64,000 bases of DNA from Sphingobium sp. OAS761 (GTDB lineage: Bacteria; Pseudomonadota; Alphaproteobacteria; Sphingomonadales; Sphingomonadaceae), in assembly GCF_024168485.1 (NCBI RefSeq), contig NZ_JALJVY010000004.1, positions 1 to 64,000 on the forward strand, read 5' to 3'. The notes below the pieces were generated by a model. The model saw nothing but the letters and a program-made list of their open reading frames with translations, made no database searches and was not told the DNA's origin. Below are positions 24,941 through 33,254 of the stretch, piece after piece. Within the stretch, counting starts at the first letter, position 1. The number at the start of each line of letters is the position of its first letter. A program made the position numbers and the translations under genes.

Positions 24941-27409
24941 ATGGTATTTGGGGGTAGTTTCGGAAGCAAAAACCCGCAGGCAAGGCGGGCGCGACGTGTC
25001 GTGGCCGCAATGTTGATGATCACAAGCAGCCTTGCGGCTGCGGGGACGGCAATCCCGGCCCACGCGCAGCAAGCGACGCGCAGCTTCGATATTCCCGCAC
25101 AACCCCTCGCAACGGCGCTTGCTGCATTCGGTCAACAGTCGGGTCTGCAAGTCAGCGCGCAGGCGCCATTGATCGAAGGCAGGACATCGAGTGCGGTTCG
25201 GGGCACGTTATCTCCGATGCAGGCGCTCAGCCAGCTGCTTGCTGGGACAGGTCTGACCTTCCGAGTGATCGGCTCCACCGTGACACTCGAGCCGGCGCCT
25301 CAAACATCGGGCGATGCAATCCAGCTCGGACCGGTGCGGGTGGAAGGTGAAGGCGCCGCGCGGGGCATATTCTCCGCTTCCGCCGCCGGGACTGGCACTA
25401 CCGCAAACGGATATGTTTCCGAGCAACCGGCTGCGATCGGCCCCTGGGAAGGCCGTAGCCTGCAAGATACACCTTATTCGGTCGCAATCGTTCCCGCCGA
25501 ACTCATTGAGAATGTGCAGGCGCTCACGCCCGATCAGCTCTATCGGCTAAGTCCGACCGTGCAGCTCAGTTGGCCGCAGTCGCAGAACGACACCCCATCT
25601 GTCTATATGCGGGGCTTTTCAATCAATCCGCCGGCCCGGAACGGCCTTCAGGGGGGCATGTATTCCCATGCTGCGACCACCGAGGATGTCGAGCGGATCG
25701 AAATTCTCACCGGCTTGTCAGGTTTTCTCTACGGTCCCGGCAACGTCGGCGGGATCATCAACTACATTTCCAAGCGCCCGACTGCCGAGCGCTACAATGC
25801 GGTCACGCTGGGCTACGCCGGCGGCAGCAATTTCTATGCGCAGGGCGATTTCGGCGGGCCGATCGATACCGATGGCCGGCTCGGCTACCGGATCAATGCG
25901 ATTGTCCAGGACGGCGACACCGTCATCGAGGATTATGGTCTGCGCAAATATTTCATCAGCGGCGCGTTCGACTGGAAGCCGACCGAGCGTCTGCTGCTCC
26001 AGATCGATGGTTCCTACCGCGACTATCGTTCCCAACGCCAAGCCTATTGGGGGCTTGCCGCCGGCGTAGTCAGGCCATCGGCCGACAGCATCGATCCCAA
26101 CATCCTGTGGTCTCAAAAATGGGCTTATCAGGATGTCGAGAGCAGCCGCCTCGGCGCTAATCTGCGCTGGGAAGCGACCGACACGATCACCCTGCGGGCT
26201 GCCTGGCTCAACCGGCGCGACCTTCGGGAATATGCGTTGCCCATCAATTCCATTCAGGCCGACGGCACCTATAACCAGATCAGCTACCAGACACCCCCGC
26301 AGGACGTTCGAGGTCGGGCATGGAACGCCTATGTAGACTTCTCATTCTCGACTGGCATGATCGATCACAAGCTGACGGCTGGCTACCTCACTACGCGCAC
26401 AACCCGCTATGATCATCAGGATGGCGAGGTCTCCGTAAACACGCTCGTCGGCCAGCCTCTCTCGACGCCGGGTTATGTGCCTGAGCCGGTATGGCCCTCC
26501 CACGGGCAACTACCGCGTTTCAACGGACTGATCGGCCGACAGCAAAGCTGGACGATCGGGGACGACATTACCCTGACCGACCAGTTTTCGATTCTGGCGG
26601 GGGTGACGCATGCGACGATCTCGCAGGAGCGCCGCTCGGGTCCGACCGCCGCCTGGACGCAGACCTACGAGAAAAGCGCTGTCACGCCCACGGCCTCGCT
26701 TATCTACAAGCCAGTGCCAACCATCACCCTCTATACAACCTATATGGAATCGCTCGAACAGGGCGGCGAAGCGGCTGAGCAGTTCGGCGGCTATCCGGTC
26801 GTCAACGCACGCGAGGTACTGTCCCCGCTGATGAGCGACCAGATCGAGGCGGGGGTCAAGGCCACGGTTGGCGGCGTGCTCCTGACAGGAGCGCTGTTTC
26901 GGATCGACAAGGGCCTCCAATACTACGACGTCACCGACCCGACCCGGCCGATCTATGTTCAGGATGGCCGACAGGTCCATCAGGGCGCCGAGCTGACCGC
27001 GACGGGTAGGCTCTCCCCCGATCTGACGCTGATCGGGGGCGTTACGCTGCTTGACGCCAAGGTCAAGGATCAGAAGCAGAATCCGGCACTGGAGGGCAAT
27101 CGCCCCGCCGGCGTTTCCGAGCACATGATCAAACTCTATGCCGAATATGATATTGCCCCGGTTCCCGGCCTCACACTGACCGGCGGCGTTAGCTATGTCG
27201 GTGCGGCCTGGGCGAATGCGACCAATAGCGATCGGCTACCGGGCTATGCCATCGCCGATGCGGGTGTGAGGTATATGGTCGATGCGGGCGGCAAGCCGCT
27301 CATGCTCCGGCTCAACATCACCAACATCGCGAACGAGCGCTACTGGATCAACAGCCAGTATCTCGGTGACGCCCGCACCGTACTGGCTTCGGCCAGTATC
27401 AAATTCTAG
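24941..27409 (+). CDS. TonB-dependent siderophore receptor with STN signalling domain
   Basis: About 822 aa from the ATG at 24941 (AAGGAG 7 nt upstream; an in-frame TTG at 24881 has no such site). A signal peptide ends at AHAQQ. The STN domain follows (SFDIPAQPLATALAAFGQQS to ALSQLLAGTGLTFRVIG), which contacts FecR. Then the plug (QDTPYSVAIVPAELIENVQA, VERIEILTGLSGFLYGPGNV GG) and a 22-strand barrel ending in ...VLASASIKF with a terminal Phe. FhuA/FpvA-type ferric-siderophore transporter of the outer membrane; ligand unknown. It is followed by PepSY, DUF3649, DUF3325 and TonB genes. Confidence 0.93.
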   Translation: MVFGGSFGSKNPQARRARRVVAAMLMITSSLAAAGTAIPAHAQQATRSFDIPAQPLATALAAFGQQSGLQVSAQAPLIEGRTSSAVRGTLSPMQALSQLLAGTGLTFRVIGSTVTLEPAPQTSGDAIQLGPVRVEGEGAARGIFSASAAGTGTTANGYVSEQPAAIGPWEGRSLQDTPYSVAIVPAELIENVQALTPDQLYRLSPTVQLSWPQSQNDTPSVYMRGFSINPPARNGLQGGMYSHAATTEDVERIEILTGLSGFLYGPGNVGGIINYISKRPTAERYNAVTLGYAGGSNFYAQGDFGGPIDTDGRLGYRINAIVQDGDTVIEDYGLRKYFISGAFDWKPTERLLLQIDGSYRDYRSQRQAYWGLAAGVVRPSADSIDPNILWSQKWAYQDVESSRLGANLRWEATDTITLRAAWLNRRDLREYALPINSIQADGTYNQISYQTPPQDVRGRAWNAYVDFSFSTGMIDHKLTAGYLTTRTTRYDHQDGEVSVNTLVGQPLSTPGYVPEPVWPSHGQLPRFNGLIGRQQSWTIGDDITLTDQFSILAGVTHATISQERRSGPTAAWTQTYEKSAVTPTASLIYKPVPTITLYTTYMESLEQGGEAAEQFGGYPVVNAREVLSPLMSDQIEAGVKATVGGVLLTGALFRIDKGLQYYDVTDPTRPIYVQDGRQVHQGAELTATGRLSPDLTLIGGVTLLDAKVKDQKQNPALEGNRPAGVSEHMIKLYAEYDIAPVPGLTLTGGVSYVGAAWANATNSDRLPGYAIADAGVRYMVDAGGKPLMLRLNITNIANERYWINSQYLGDARTVLASASIKF

Positions 27410-27438
27410 CGCGGCAGCGACGTGGCCGGGAGCATCCG

Positions 27439-29082
27439 ATGAAGGAGGGGTTTCGGCAGTCGATGGCCTGGCTGCACACCTGGACCGGCCTGCTCGTCGG
27501 CTGGCTGCTGTTCTTCGTCTTCCTCACGGGCACATTCGGCTATGTGAATGCCGAGGTCAGCCACTGGATGCAGCCGGAGGAGCCGATGATTACGGCGCTT
27601 CCTCCTGCCGCTGACCTGCTGACCAAGGCCGAGGCCCGGCTGATCCTACAAGCGGCGGATGCCGAGAGCTGGTCGATCATCCTCCCCGGCGGCCGGGGCA
27701 GCCAGGAACTGCAGATACGATGGCGCGAGCGCCCCTCCGCTGGCAGCGCGCGCGGCGAGACCCGGTCCGAAACGCTCGATCTGATGAACGGCAAGCCGGT
27801 GGAATACGAGGTCAGGGAGACGGGCGGCGGCTTCACGCTCTACTGGATGCATTTCTTCCTGCATTATGTCCCGCAGGACGTCGGCATACAGATCGTCGGA
27901 GCCTGCTCGATGATGATGCTGGTCGCGATCCTGACTGGGATCGTCGCGCACAGGAGGATCTTCCGGGACTTCTTCACATTCCGGCCCGGCAAAGGGCAGC
28001 GAAGCTGGCTCGACGCGCACAATCTGCTCGGCGTCACGTCGCTGCCCTTCTTCCTGATGATTACGTGGTCCGGCCTGATCTTCTATATGTTCGCATATCT
28101 GCCGGCGGGGTTGAATACGCTCTACCCCGACCGGGCGGCACATGAAGAGTTTCGCGAATATGGCTATGGCATACCGGCCGCCAAACGAGCGCCCGTCGAT
28201 CACGCGCTTGAACCACCAGCCATTTCAATGTCGCAGCAAGCCCCGCTTGCGCCGCTCGCGCCGATGCTCGCGGATGCAGAGGCCAGATGGGGCGCTGGCA
28301 AGGTTGGCGCCTTGATGATCGAACACCCCGGCCGCGTCGGTGCCAGAGTCAGCTTGCAATCGCGCGAGACGCCGACACTCGGCCGGCAAGGGCGCCGTGA
28401 TACGCCTCTGCTCCATTTCGATGGCGTGACGGGCGGCTCCATCGAGGCCGAGCCCCATCGTGAGATGTGGCCCGGCCGGTTCAATGCGGTGATGCTCGGT
28501 CTGCACGAGGCGAGCTTCGCCGGCCCTATTCTCCGATTGCTCTTCGTCGGCGCCGGTCTGGCCGGGACCGCCATGATCGCCACCGGCCTGCTGCTCTGGT
28601 CGGCCAAACGCCGGGCAAAGCTGGCAAGGAGCGGCAGACCGCATGCCGGCCTGATCCTTGTCGACACGCTCAATCTCGGTACGATCATCGGCCTACCGAT
28701 CGGCATTGCCGCCTATTTCTGGGCCAACCGCCTGTTACCGGTCGGGATGGAGGATCGGGCCGCATGGGAGATGCACAGCATCTTCATGGCCTGGGGATGC
28801 GCGTTCGTCTTCGCACTCTGGCGGTCGAAGGCGCGTGCCTGGCCTGAATTGTGCTGGTTTGCGGCAGGCGCCTGGGGTCTGATCCCGGTTCTCAATGCGC
28901 TTACCACCGATCGACATCTTGGCGCGAGTGTTCGTGGCGGCGACTGGATTCTGGCGGGATTCGATCTGTCGGCCTTCGTCACCGGCCTGTTTTTCGTGCT
29001 TCTCGCTCGCAAGGCCGCAAGCGGTACCAGGGTGCAAGCAGAAGGCCGAGTGGACCGTAGGTCAATTGAGGCGGTGGCATGA
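27439..29082 (+). CDS. PepSY-associated TM helix protein (siderophore-iron reductase-like)
   Basis: 547 aa. Inner-membrane protein with an N-terminal helix (WLHTWTGLLVGWLLFFVFLTGTFGYV), a periplasmic PepSY-like region, and further helices at about 150-175, 195-215, 360-385 and 405-530. Repeated H residues in helices (LHTWTG, MHFFLHYV, DAHNLLGV) could bind heme. Relatives such as FpvG reduce ferric siderophores after import in Pseudomonas, so an iron-release role is likely but not proven here. Starts 29 bp after the receptor, with GGGAG before the ATG, and overlaps the next gene by ATGA. Confidence 0.85.
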   Translation: MKEGFRQSMAWLHTWTGLLVGWLLFFVFLTGTFGYVNAEVSHWMQPEEPMITALPPAADLLTKAEARLILQAADAESWSIILPGGRGSQELQIRWRERPSAGSARGETRSETLDLMNGKPVEYEVRETGGGFTLYWMHFFLHYVPQDVGIQIVGACSMMMLVAILTGIVAHRRIFRDFFTFRPGKGQRSWLDAHNLLGVTSLPFFLMITWSGLIFYMFAYLPAGLNTLYPDRAAHEEFREYGYGIPAAKRAPVDHALEPPAISMSQQAPLAPLAPMLADAEARWGAGKVGALMIEHPGRVGARVSLQSRETPTLGRQGRRDTPLLHFDGVTGGSIEAEPHREMWPGRFNAVMLGLHEASFAGPILRLLFVGAGLAGTAMIATGLLLWSAKRRAKLARSGRPHAGLILVDTLNLGTIIGLPIGIAAYFWANRLLPVGMEDRAAWEMHSIFMAWGCAFVFALWRSKARAWPELCWFAAGAWGLIPVLNALTTDRHLGASVRGGDWILAGFDLSAFVTGLFFVLLARKAASGTRVQAEGRVDRRSIEAVA

Positions 29083-29381
29083 GCCGCACCGGCCCAAACG
29101 CCACACGATGGTCCATCGCCTCGCGCACACTGGCCGCAGCATTGGGCGGCTATGCGCTTACGAGCCTTGCCACGATCACTCTGCCGCTTCTGCTCGAGAC
29201 CATCGGCGTGGATCGTTCGCAAGCGCTGATCACTACAATGATGGCCGGCTTTCTAATGTATGCCGCGATCATCATGGCTGTCTTCCATGCCCGCAGCGCA
29301 ATGTCGGCATGGGCGTGGCTTGTAGGTGCTTCCCTGGCATTGGGGATCGTTGTTCTGCTGCTGCCAGGAGCGACTGCATGA
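29079..29381 (+). CDS. DUF3649-like small membrane protein of the iron-uptake operon
   Basis: 100 aa with three hydrophobic helices (LAAALGGYALTSLATITLPL, ITTMMAGFLMYAAIIMAVF, AWAWLVGASLALGIVVLLLP). The pattern and position fit the DUF3649 family found between PepSY and DUF3325 genes in siderophore-uptake operons. It probably forms an inner-membrane complex with the PepSY protein. Start and stop overlap both neighbours by ATGA, implying translational coupling. Biochemical function is unknown. Confidence 0.75.
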   Translation: MSRTGPNATRWSIASRTLAAALGGYALTSLATITLPLLLETIGVDRSQALITTMMAGFLMYAAIIMAVFHARSAMSAWAWLVGASLALGIVVLLLPGATA

Positions 29382-29689
29382 TGCCGTTCGCCGCTCTCCT
29401 GCTGTCGTTCGCAAGCTTTGCGGCATTGGCGTTGTCGATGCCCCAGCATCACCGGGATCTTTTCGGCAATGTGCCCGGGCGGTCGCGGGAGTTGAGGTTG
29501 CGGGGAAGTGGTTGGATGTTGCTGACCGCTTCCATCCTTCCGGCGGTCCTCGATCAAGGCATCTCCGTCGGCATCGTGCTCTGGTTCGGGGTCATCACGG
29601 TCTCCGCATTGGCGGTGGCTATGCTGCTGACCTACCGGACACGCATCCCTGCACCTGGCTTCCTGCTCTTTAGCAGGAGGGGCGAATGA
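29378..29689 (+). CDS. DUF3325-like small membrane protein
   Basis: 103 aa, three or four hydrophobic segments (FAALLLSFASFAALALSM; WMLLTASILPAVL; VLWFGVITVSALAVAMLLTY). It contains MPQHHRDLF at about 21-29, as in DUF3325 proteins next to siderophore receptors. The ATG at 29378 (CCAGGAG upstream) overlaps the previous stop, and its own stop overlaps the tonB start. Function unknown; probably part of the same inner-membrane iron-handling complex. Confidence 0.75.
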   Translation: MMPFAALLLSFASFAALALSMPQHHRDLFGNVPGRSRELRLRGSGWMLLTASILPAVLDQGISVGIVLWFGVITVSALAVAMLLTYRTRIPAPGFLLFSRRGE

Positions 29690-30477
29690 ATCTGATTGAC
29701 ACCGTTGCTCCGCGTTCGGCGGCATCGATCCAACACGATAATTCCGTACAGGCTGCGACACCTCAGGCTGCACCGACGGCCGAGTGGCGATCATCCACCC
29801 GTTACGCCGATCAGCCAATGAGCCTTGGAACCCGCCTGTTCGGGATCAGCGGCGTTTCCATGATCGCACTGCTGATTGTCGGCGGATCTCTGTTCACCTG
29901 GCGGACCTATACAGCGGCGCCCGCACCTGCCGCGATCAGCGTGTTCGATGTCACTCCGCCCGCGGCTCCTCCAGAGCCTGTGAGTGAGGTGCCGCCCGGA
30001 CCGGAAGTCGTGGAGAAGCCCATACCCGATCCGGAACTGGCGAAAATCGAACCGCCGGAAATTCAGCTCCGCAATGACAATCCGATTTCTCTGCCGATAC
30101 CCAGACGGATTCCCGACCCCGGCCCACCCATCGAGAGGTCGACCGCGCCAGAAGCGAAGCCGCTACCGCCTGCGCCGCAAGTCTCCAACGGCCAGCCTAC
30201 ATGGGAAGGGCTTGTATTGGGCGCGCTCAATCAGGTGAAACGCTATCCGGTATACGCGCAGAGCCGCCGCCAGCAGGGTGTTCCCTGGATACGTGTCGTG
30301 ATCGACCGGGAAGGCAGAGTACTGTCGGTACGGCTAGAACGGTCATCGGGTTTCCGCTCGCTCGATGACGAGGCTGTGAAACTTCCTAACCGGGCGCAGC
30401 CGCTGCCCAAACCTCCAACGGAGGTTCAAGGCGCGACAATCGAACTCATCGTGCCGGTGGAATTTTTCATACAATGA
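29686..30477 (+). CDS. tonB: TonB-family energy transducer
   Basis: 263 aa. A short cytoplasmic part is followed by one membrane helix (about 49-70: GVSMIALLIVGGSLFTW), a Pro-rich periplasmic linker with PPEP-type repeats (about 88-160), and a C-terminal TonB domain (VLGALNQVKRYPVYAQSRRQ, GVPWIRVVIDREGRVLSVRL, ending VPVEFFIQ). It transmits proton-motive force to TonB receptors. AGGAGGGG precedes the ATG. It is clearly paralogous to the TonB at 54629-55495: both have RY.DQPM before the helix and end VPVEFFI. No exbB/exbD genes are in the window. Confidence 0.9.
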   Translation: MNLIDTVAPRSAASIQHDNSVQAATPQAAPTAEWRSSTRYADQPMSLGTRLFGISGVSMIALLIVGGSLFTWRTYTAAPAPAAISVFDVTPPAAPPEPVSEVPPGPEVVEKPIPDPELAKIEPPEIQLRNDNPISLPIPRRIPDPGPPIERSTAPEAKPLPPAPQVSNGQPTWEGLVLGALNQVKRYPVYAQSRRQQGVPWIRVVIDREGRVLSVRLERSSGFRSLDDEAVKLPNRAQPLPKPPTEVQGATIELIVPVEFFIQ

Positions 30478-30503
30478 CTCGCCTAACTTCACGGCGCCTT
30501 TGA

Positions 30504-30520
30504 TCGGCGGCGCTCGCCGA
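30504..30520 (+). terminator. Hairpin after tonB
   Basis: TCGGCG-GCGCT-CGCCGA lies 26 bp after the tonB stop and could end the siderophore operon. It has no U-tract. Confidence 0.35.
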
Positions 30521-31070
30521 CATTCCGGTCATTCCCGGCCTAATTTCGCCTCCCTAGAGGCTGCCGTTCGTTCGCCGACCAAATGACCGCAGGGTGGGCC
30601 GTCTGCAGTCTGGCCGCTTCGAGGTTACGACGTGGAAGCAGGCATTAGATACCCAGTAGGCTCATACAACAGCTGTATCGAGCCTGCATGGACTCGGTGC
30701 TCGGCTAGCGGATTGACGCAGGGCGGCTGAGCTCGGGCCAACCGAGACGAAGCTAGCAGCGAGGCCCCAAGTTCGACGAGCACAGCAAAGGGTGCATCAT
30801 CACCTTTGCCGCTAGGCTGTCGGCGCGTCTTCCCCCAAGGGTCAGGCGCGAGCACGAACGGAAACGTCGAGTTGACTCGAAATCCTCATAAGTATCGGTT
30901 TCAACGACATTTTAGCGAGCCGAGAGCGGTTGGGTAAGTCGCTCGAAACTCGCGATACATATATATATTTTTGAGAATATGTTTGGAATATATGCCACAT
31001 ATGTTGACGTATGCCGGGATTTTAGAGCAGCATAGTCAGCGTATACGAAACATATTTGGGCGATTCGCTT
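30521..31070. other. Intergenic region with AT-rich promoter zone before the defence-like locus
   Basis: About 550 bp without a supportable gene. The last ~130 bp (30940-31070) are conspicuously AT-rich compared with the rest of the window, with runs such as ACATATATATATTTTTGAG and several CATAT/ATATG repeats. A TTGACG hexamer occurs at about 31000. It probably contains the promoter of the 31071-38533 operon and suggests foreign origin. Confidence 0.5.
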
Positions 31071-31301
31071 ATGGGCGCGGACGAAAAAAAACACGCAAAG
31101 TTCCGGGAATTGGCCGAGAAGCGCACCAACAAGGCGCTCGAAGCCGTGCGCCTGATTGGCAACCTCGCGAACCGGCAAACCTATGTTTATGAGGAAGCCG
31201 AAGTGCGGAAAATCATGAAGGCGCTGCGGGACGCGGTTTCCGAGGTGGAGGCGCGGTTCGGCAAGACATCGGGCCGCAGCGGCGGTGAGTTCAAGCTGTA
31301 A
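31071..31301 (+). CDS. Small helical protein preceding the GHKL ATPase
   Basis: 76 aa from the ATG at 31071 (a TTG at 31056 is also in frame). Charged and helical: EKKHAKFRELAEKRTNKALE, then EEAEVRKIMKALRDAVSEVE. No known domain recognised. It is 15 bp from the GHKL gene and faces the same way, so it is probably the first gene of the four-gene locus. Similar short helical proteins serve as regulators, adaptors or antitoxin-like partners in other systems, but nothing here proves that. Confidence 0.7.
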   Translation: MGADEKKHAKFRELAEKRTNKALEAVRLIGNLANRQTYVYEEAEVRKIMKALRDAVSEVEARFGKTSGRSGGEFKL

Positions 31302-31316
31302 GGCGAAGGATCAATC

Positions 31317-33143
31317 GTGAGCCACATCAAGCAAGTCACTCCGATCAAGATTGCGGACATCGACTTCACCGTCTCCCGCCAGATTGAGCAGTGCCCGAAG
31401 ACCATGATGCTGCGGGAACTGGCGATGAATGCCATTGAGGCCGCCGCGAAAGCGCCTGCCGGACGGCGGATCGTGGAGATCAAGGGCAAGGCGATCTCCG
31501 AGTGTGGCGATACTCGCAAGCTCACGATCTGGAACACCGGGCCCGGCATGAGCAGCACTGAGCTTGACCATATCTGCGATCTGGCGGCGTCACTTGGCAA
31601 GGACATGGCGCTGGAGGGCAATTTCGGCATGGGGGCGAAGGTCGCTTCGCTTCCATCCAACACCCTCGGTATGCGCTATCGGTCATGCCGGAATGGCGTG
31701 GTCAGCCAAGTGGTGCTCGGGAAGCGCGAAGGCATCTACGGCAAGGTCTGGATTCCGATCGAGGACTCGTTCGAGGAAGTTGTCGACGTGACCGAGCAGG
31801 TTGCGCAAGAGTTAGAATATCGGCTCGACGAGGATTGGACCGAGGTGGTCCTGTACGGCAACCGGCCCGATCAGGACACGGTGGCCGATCCCTATGATGG
31901 CGACCCGAAGCAGGACCGTCAGTGGATCACGACCTACCTCTATCACCGCTTCTACAGCCTCCCCGAAGGTGTCGAGCTGAACTTGCATGAAGGAACTCAT
32001 CCCCGAGACGGTCGGCGGCAGTTCAAACCGATCCCGGAACGCGCAGATGCATTCGGTCGCGTTGAGGCTGTTGATGTTGGCGACGGTATCCGCATTCACT
32101 ACCTATACGACCCGGCCTATCAGGACGGTGGGCACAACAAGTCGATTTCGGGTTCTCTGACTTCATCGGTGAGCACGACTGCCATCGTGTTCCGCGATGA
32201 AATGTACGATGTCCGCAAGGGCCGGAAGTGGGCGGCGGATGCCCCGGCGTTCGGTATCCCGTTCGGCGCTCGCCATATCTCCGTCCACGTCGAGCTGCCC
32301 GATAACTTCCCAGTTCGGCACGAACCGTATCGCCGCTTCGTCCAACTTGCCGGCGGAGATCAGCGCCAGGTGGTCGTTGAGGATTTCGCCGAGCTTGTGT
32401 TCCGCAACCGGCCCGAGTGGCTGATCGAGATCATCAACTCGCTGGCCCCCAAGTCATCTGCGTCCACTGACGACCTACGGAAGGAGTTGCAAGACCTGCT
32501 CAACCAGCTTCGCGTCAAGACCAAGAGTCCGCGCGAGGCGCCGGAAGGTCTTCACCTTGTTGACGATGGCGGGGCAAGGGGCGCCCGACCTGACCACAAG
32601 GACGGCTCCGGCGGTGACAGTGATAGGACGCCCATCAGTCCTACTGACCTGATCTTCAATCCCGGCGGTGCCAAACGCGCCGACATCTCAAAGAACTTGG
32701 AACAGGCACCCGAGATCATTCCTCTGCGCGACCCCGACCAGGTGGAAGAGAAGGGCATTACCGGGAAGGCGGCGCGGTATGTACGGGAGACGAATCAGCT
32801 TTTCGTCAACCTGACTTATTCGGCAGTCGGGGCGGCGCAGGAAGACCTTAGCCTGCGGTATGCGACCTACGAGGAACCCGAGATCGTTCGCGAGTTAGCG
32901 CGCCAGTGGGCTGAACGTCTGGTCATGGGGAGGGTCGGTTACGCGGTCGTGTACGCCCAAGCCAAGCAGCTCATCCGCGAATGGACTTCCGACGATGTGA
33001 AGAAGGCGCTCGAACCCGAGAGTTTGAGCTTGGCTGCCGATGGGTGGCGAGATGCGGTTAGTACCGCGTACCGGAGCATCAGCCGAAGGCTGGGTGCGGC
33101 GAAGGTGGACGAGAACGACGATGCGGAAGCAACCTGGGCGTGA
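31317..33143 (+). CDS. GHKL-type ATPase (Hsp90/MORC-like)
   Basis: 608 aa, start GTG at 31317 with GAAGGA 6 nt upstream. The N-terminal ~250 residues hold the GHKL ATP-binding motifs: N-box ELAMNAIEAA (E34, N38), G1 box NTGPGM (residues 73-78, where the usual first Asp is Asn), and G2 box EGNFGMGAKVA (about 100-110). A middle domain follows (to about 390), then a linker rich in Asp/Gly/Ser and a helical C-terminus. MORC/Hsp90-type ATPases dimerise on ATP binding and clamp nucleic acid or protein. It lies directly upstream of the helicase and PLD nuclease genes, so a shared role in defence is inferred. Confidence 0.82.
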   Translation: MSHIKQVTPIKIADIDFTVSRQIEQCPKTMMLRELAMNAIEAAAKAPAGRRIVEIKGKAISECGDTRKLTIWNTGPGMSSTELDHICDLAASLGKDMALEGNFGMGAKVASLPSNTLGMRYRSCRNGVVSQVVLGKREGIYGKVWIPIEDSFEEVVDVTEQVAQELEYRLDEDWTEVVLYGNRPDQDTVADPYDGDPKQDRQWITTYLYHRFYSLPEGVELNLHEGTHPRDGRRQFKPIPERADAFGRVEAVDVGDGIRIHYLYDPAYQDGGHNKSISGSLTSSVSTTAIVFRDEMYDVRKGRKWAADAPAFGIPFGARHISVHVELPDNFPVRHEPYRRFVQLAGGDQRQVVVEDFAELVFRNRPEWLIEIINSLAPKSSASTDDLRKELQDLLNQLRVKTKSPREAPEGLHLVDDGGARGARPDHKDGSGGDSDRTPISPTDLIFNPGGAKRADISKNLEQAPEIIPLRDPDQVEEKGITGKAARYVRETNQLFVNLTYSAVGAAQEDLSLRYATYEEPEIVRELARQWAERLVMGRVGYAVVYAQAKQLIREWTSDDVKKALEPESLSLAADGWRDAVSTAYRSISRRLGAAKVDENDDAEATWA

Positions 33144-33254
33144 TCTCTGCTTGGTATCCGTTCAAGGGAGTGTGCTGGTGGCTTGCGGCCATGACTATGA
33201 GCCATCACGAGCCGCGTCATTTCCAATCTACTTCTAGAATGTGGGAGGCCGGGG

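Noticed and set aside
30625..30855. 76-aa minus-strand frame between tonB and the defence-like locus
   Set aside because: No ribosome binding site, no domain, and isolated from any operon; kept as intergenic.
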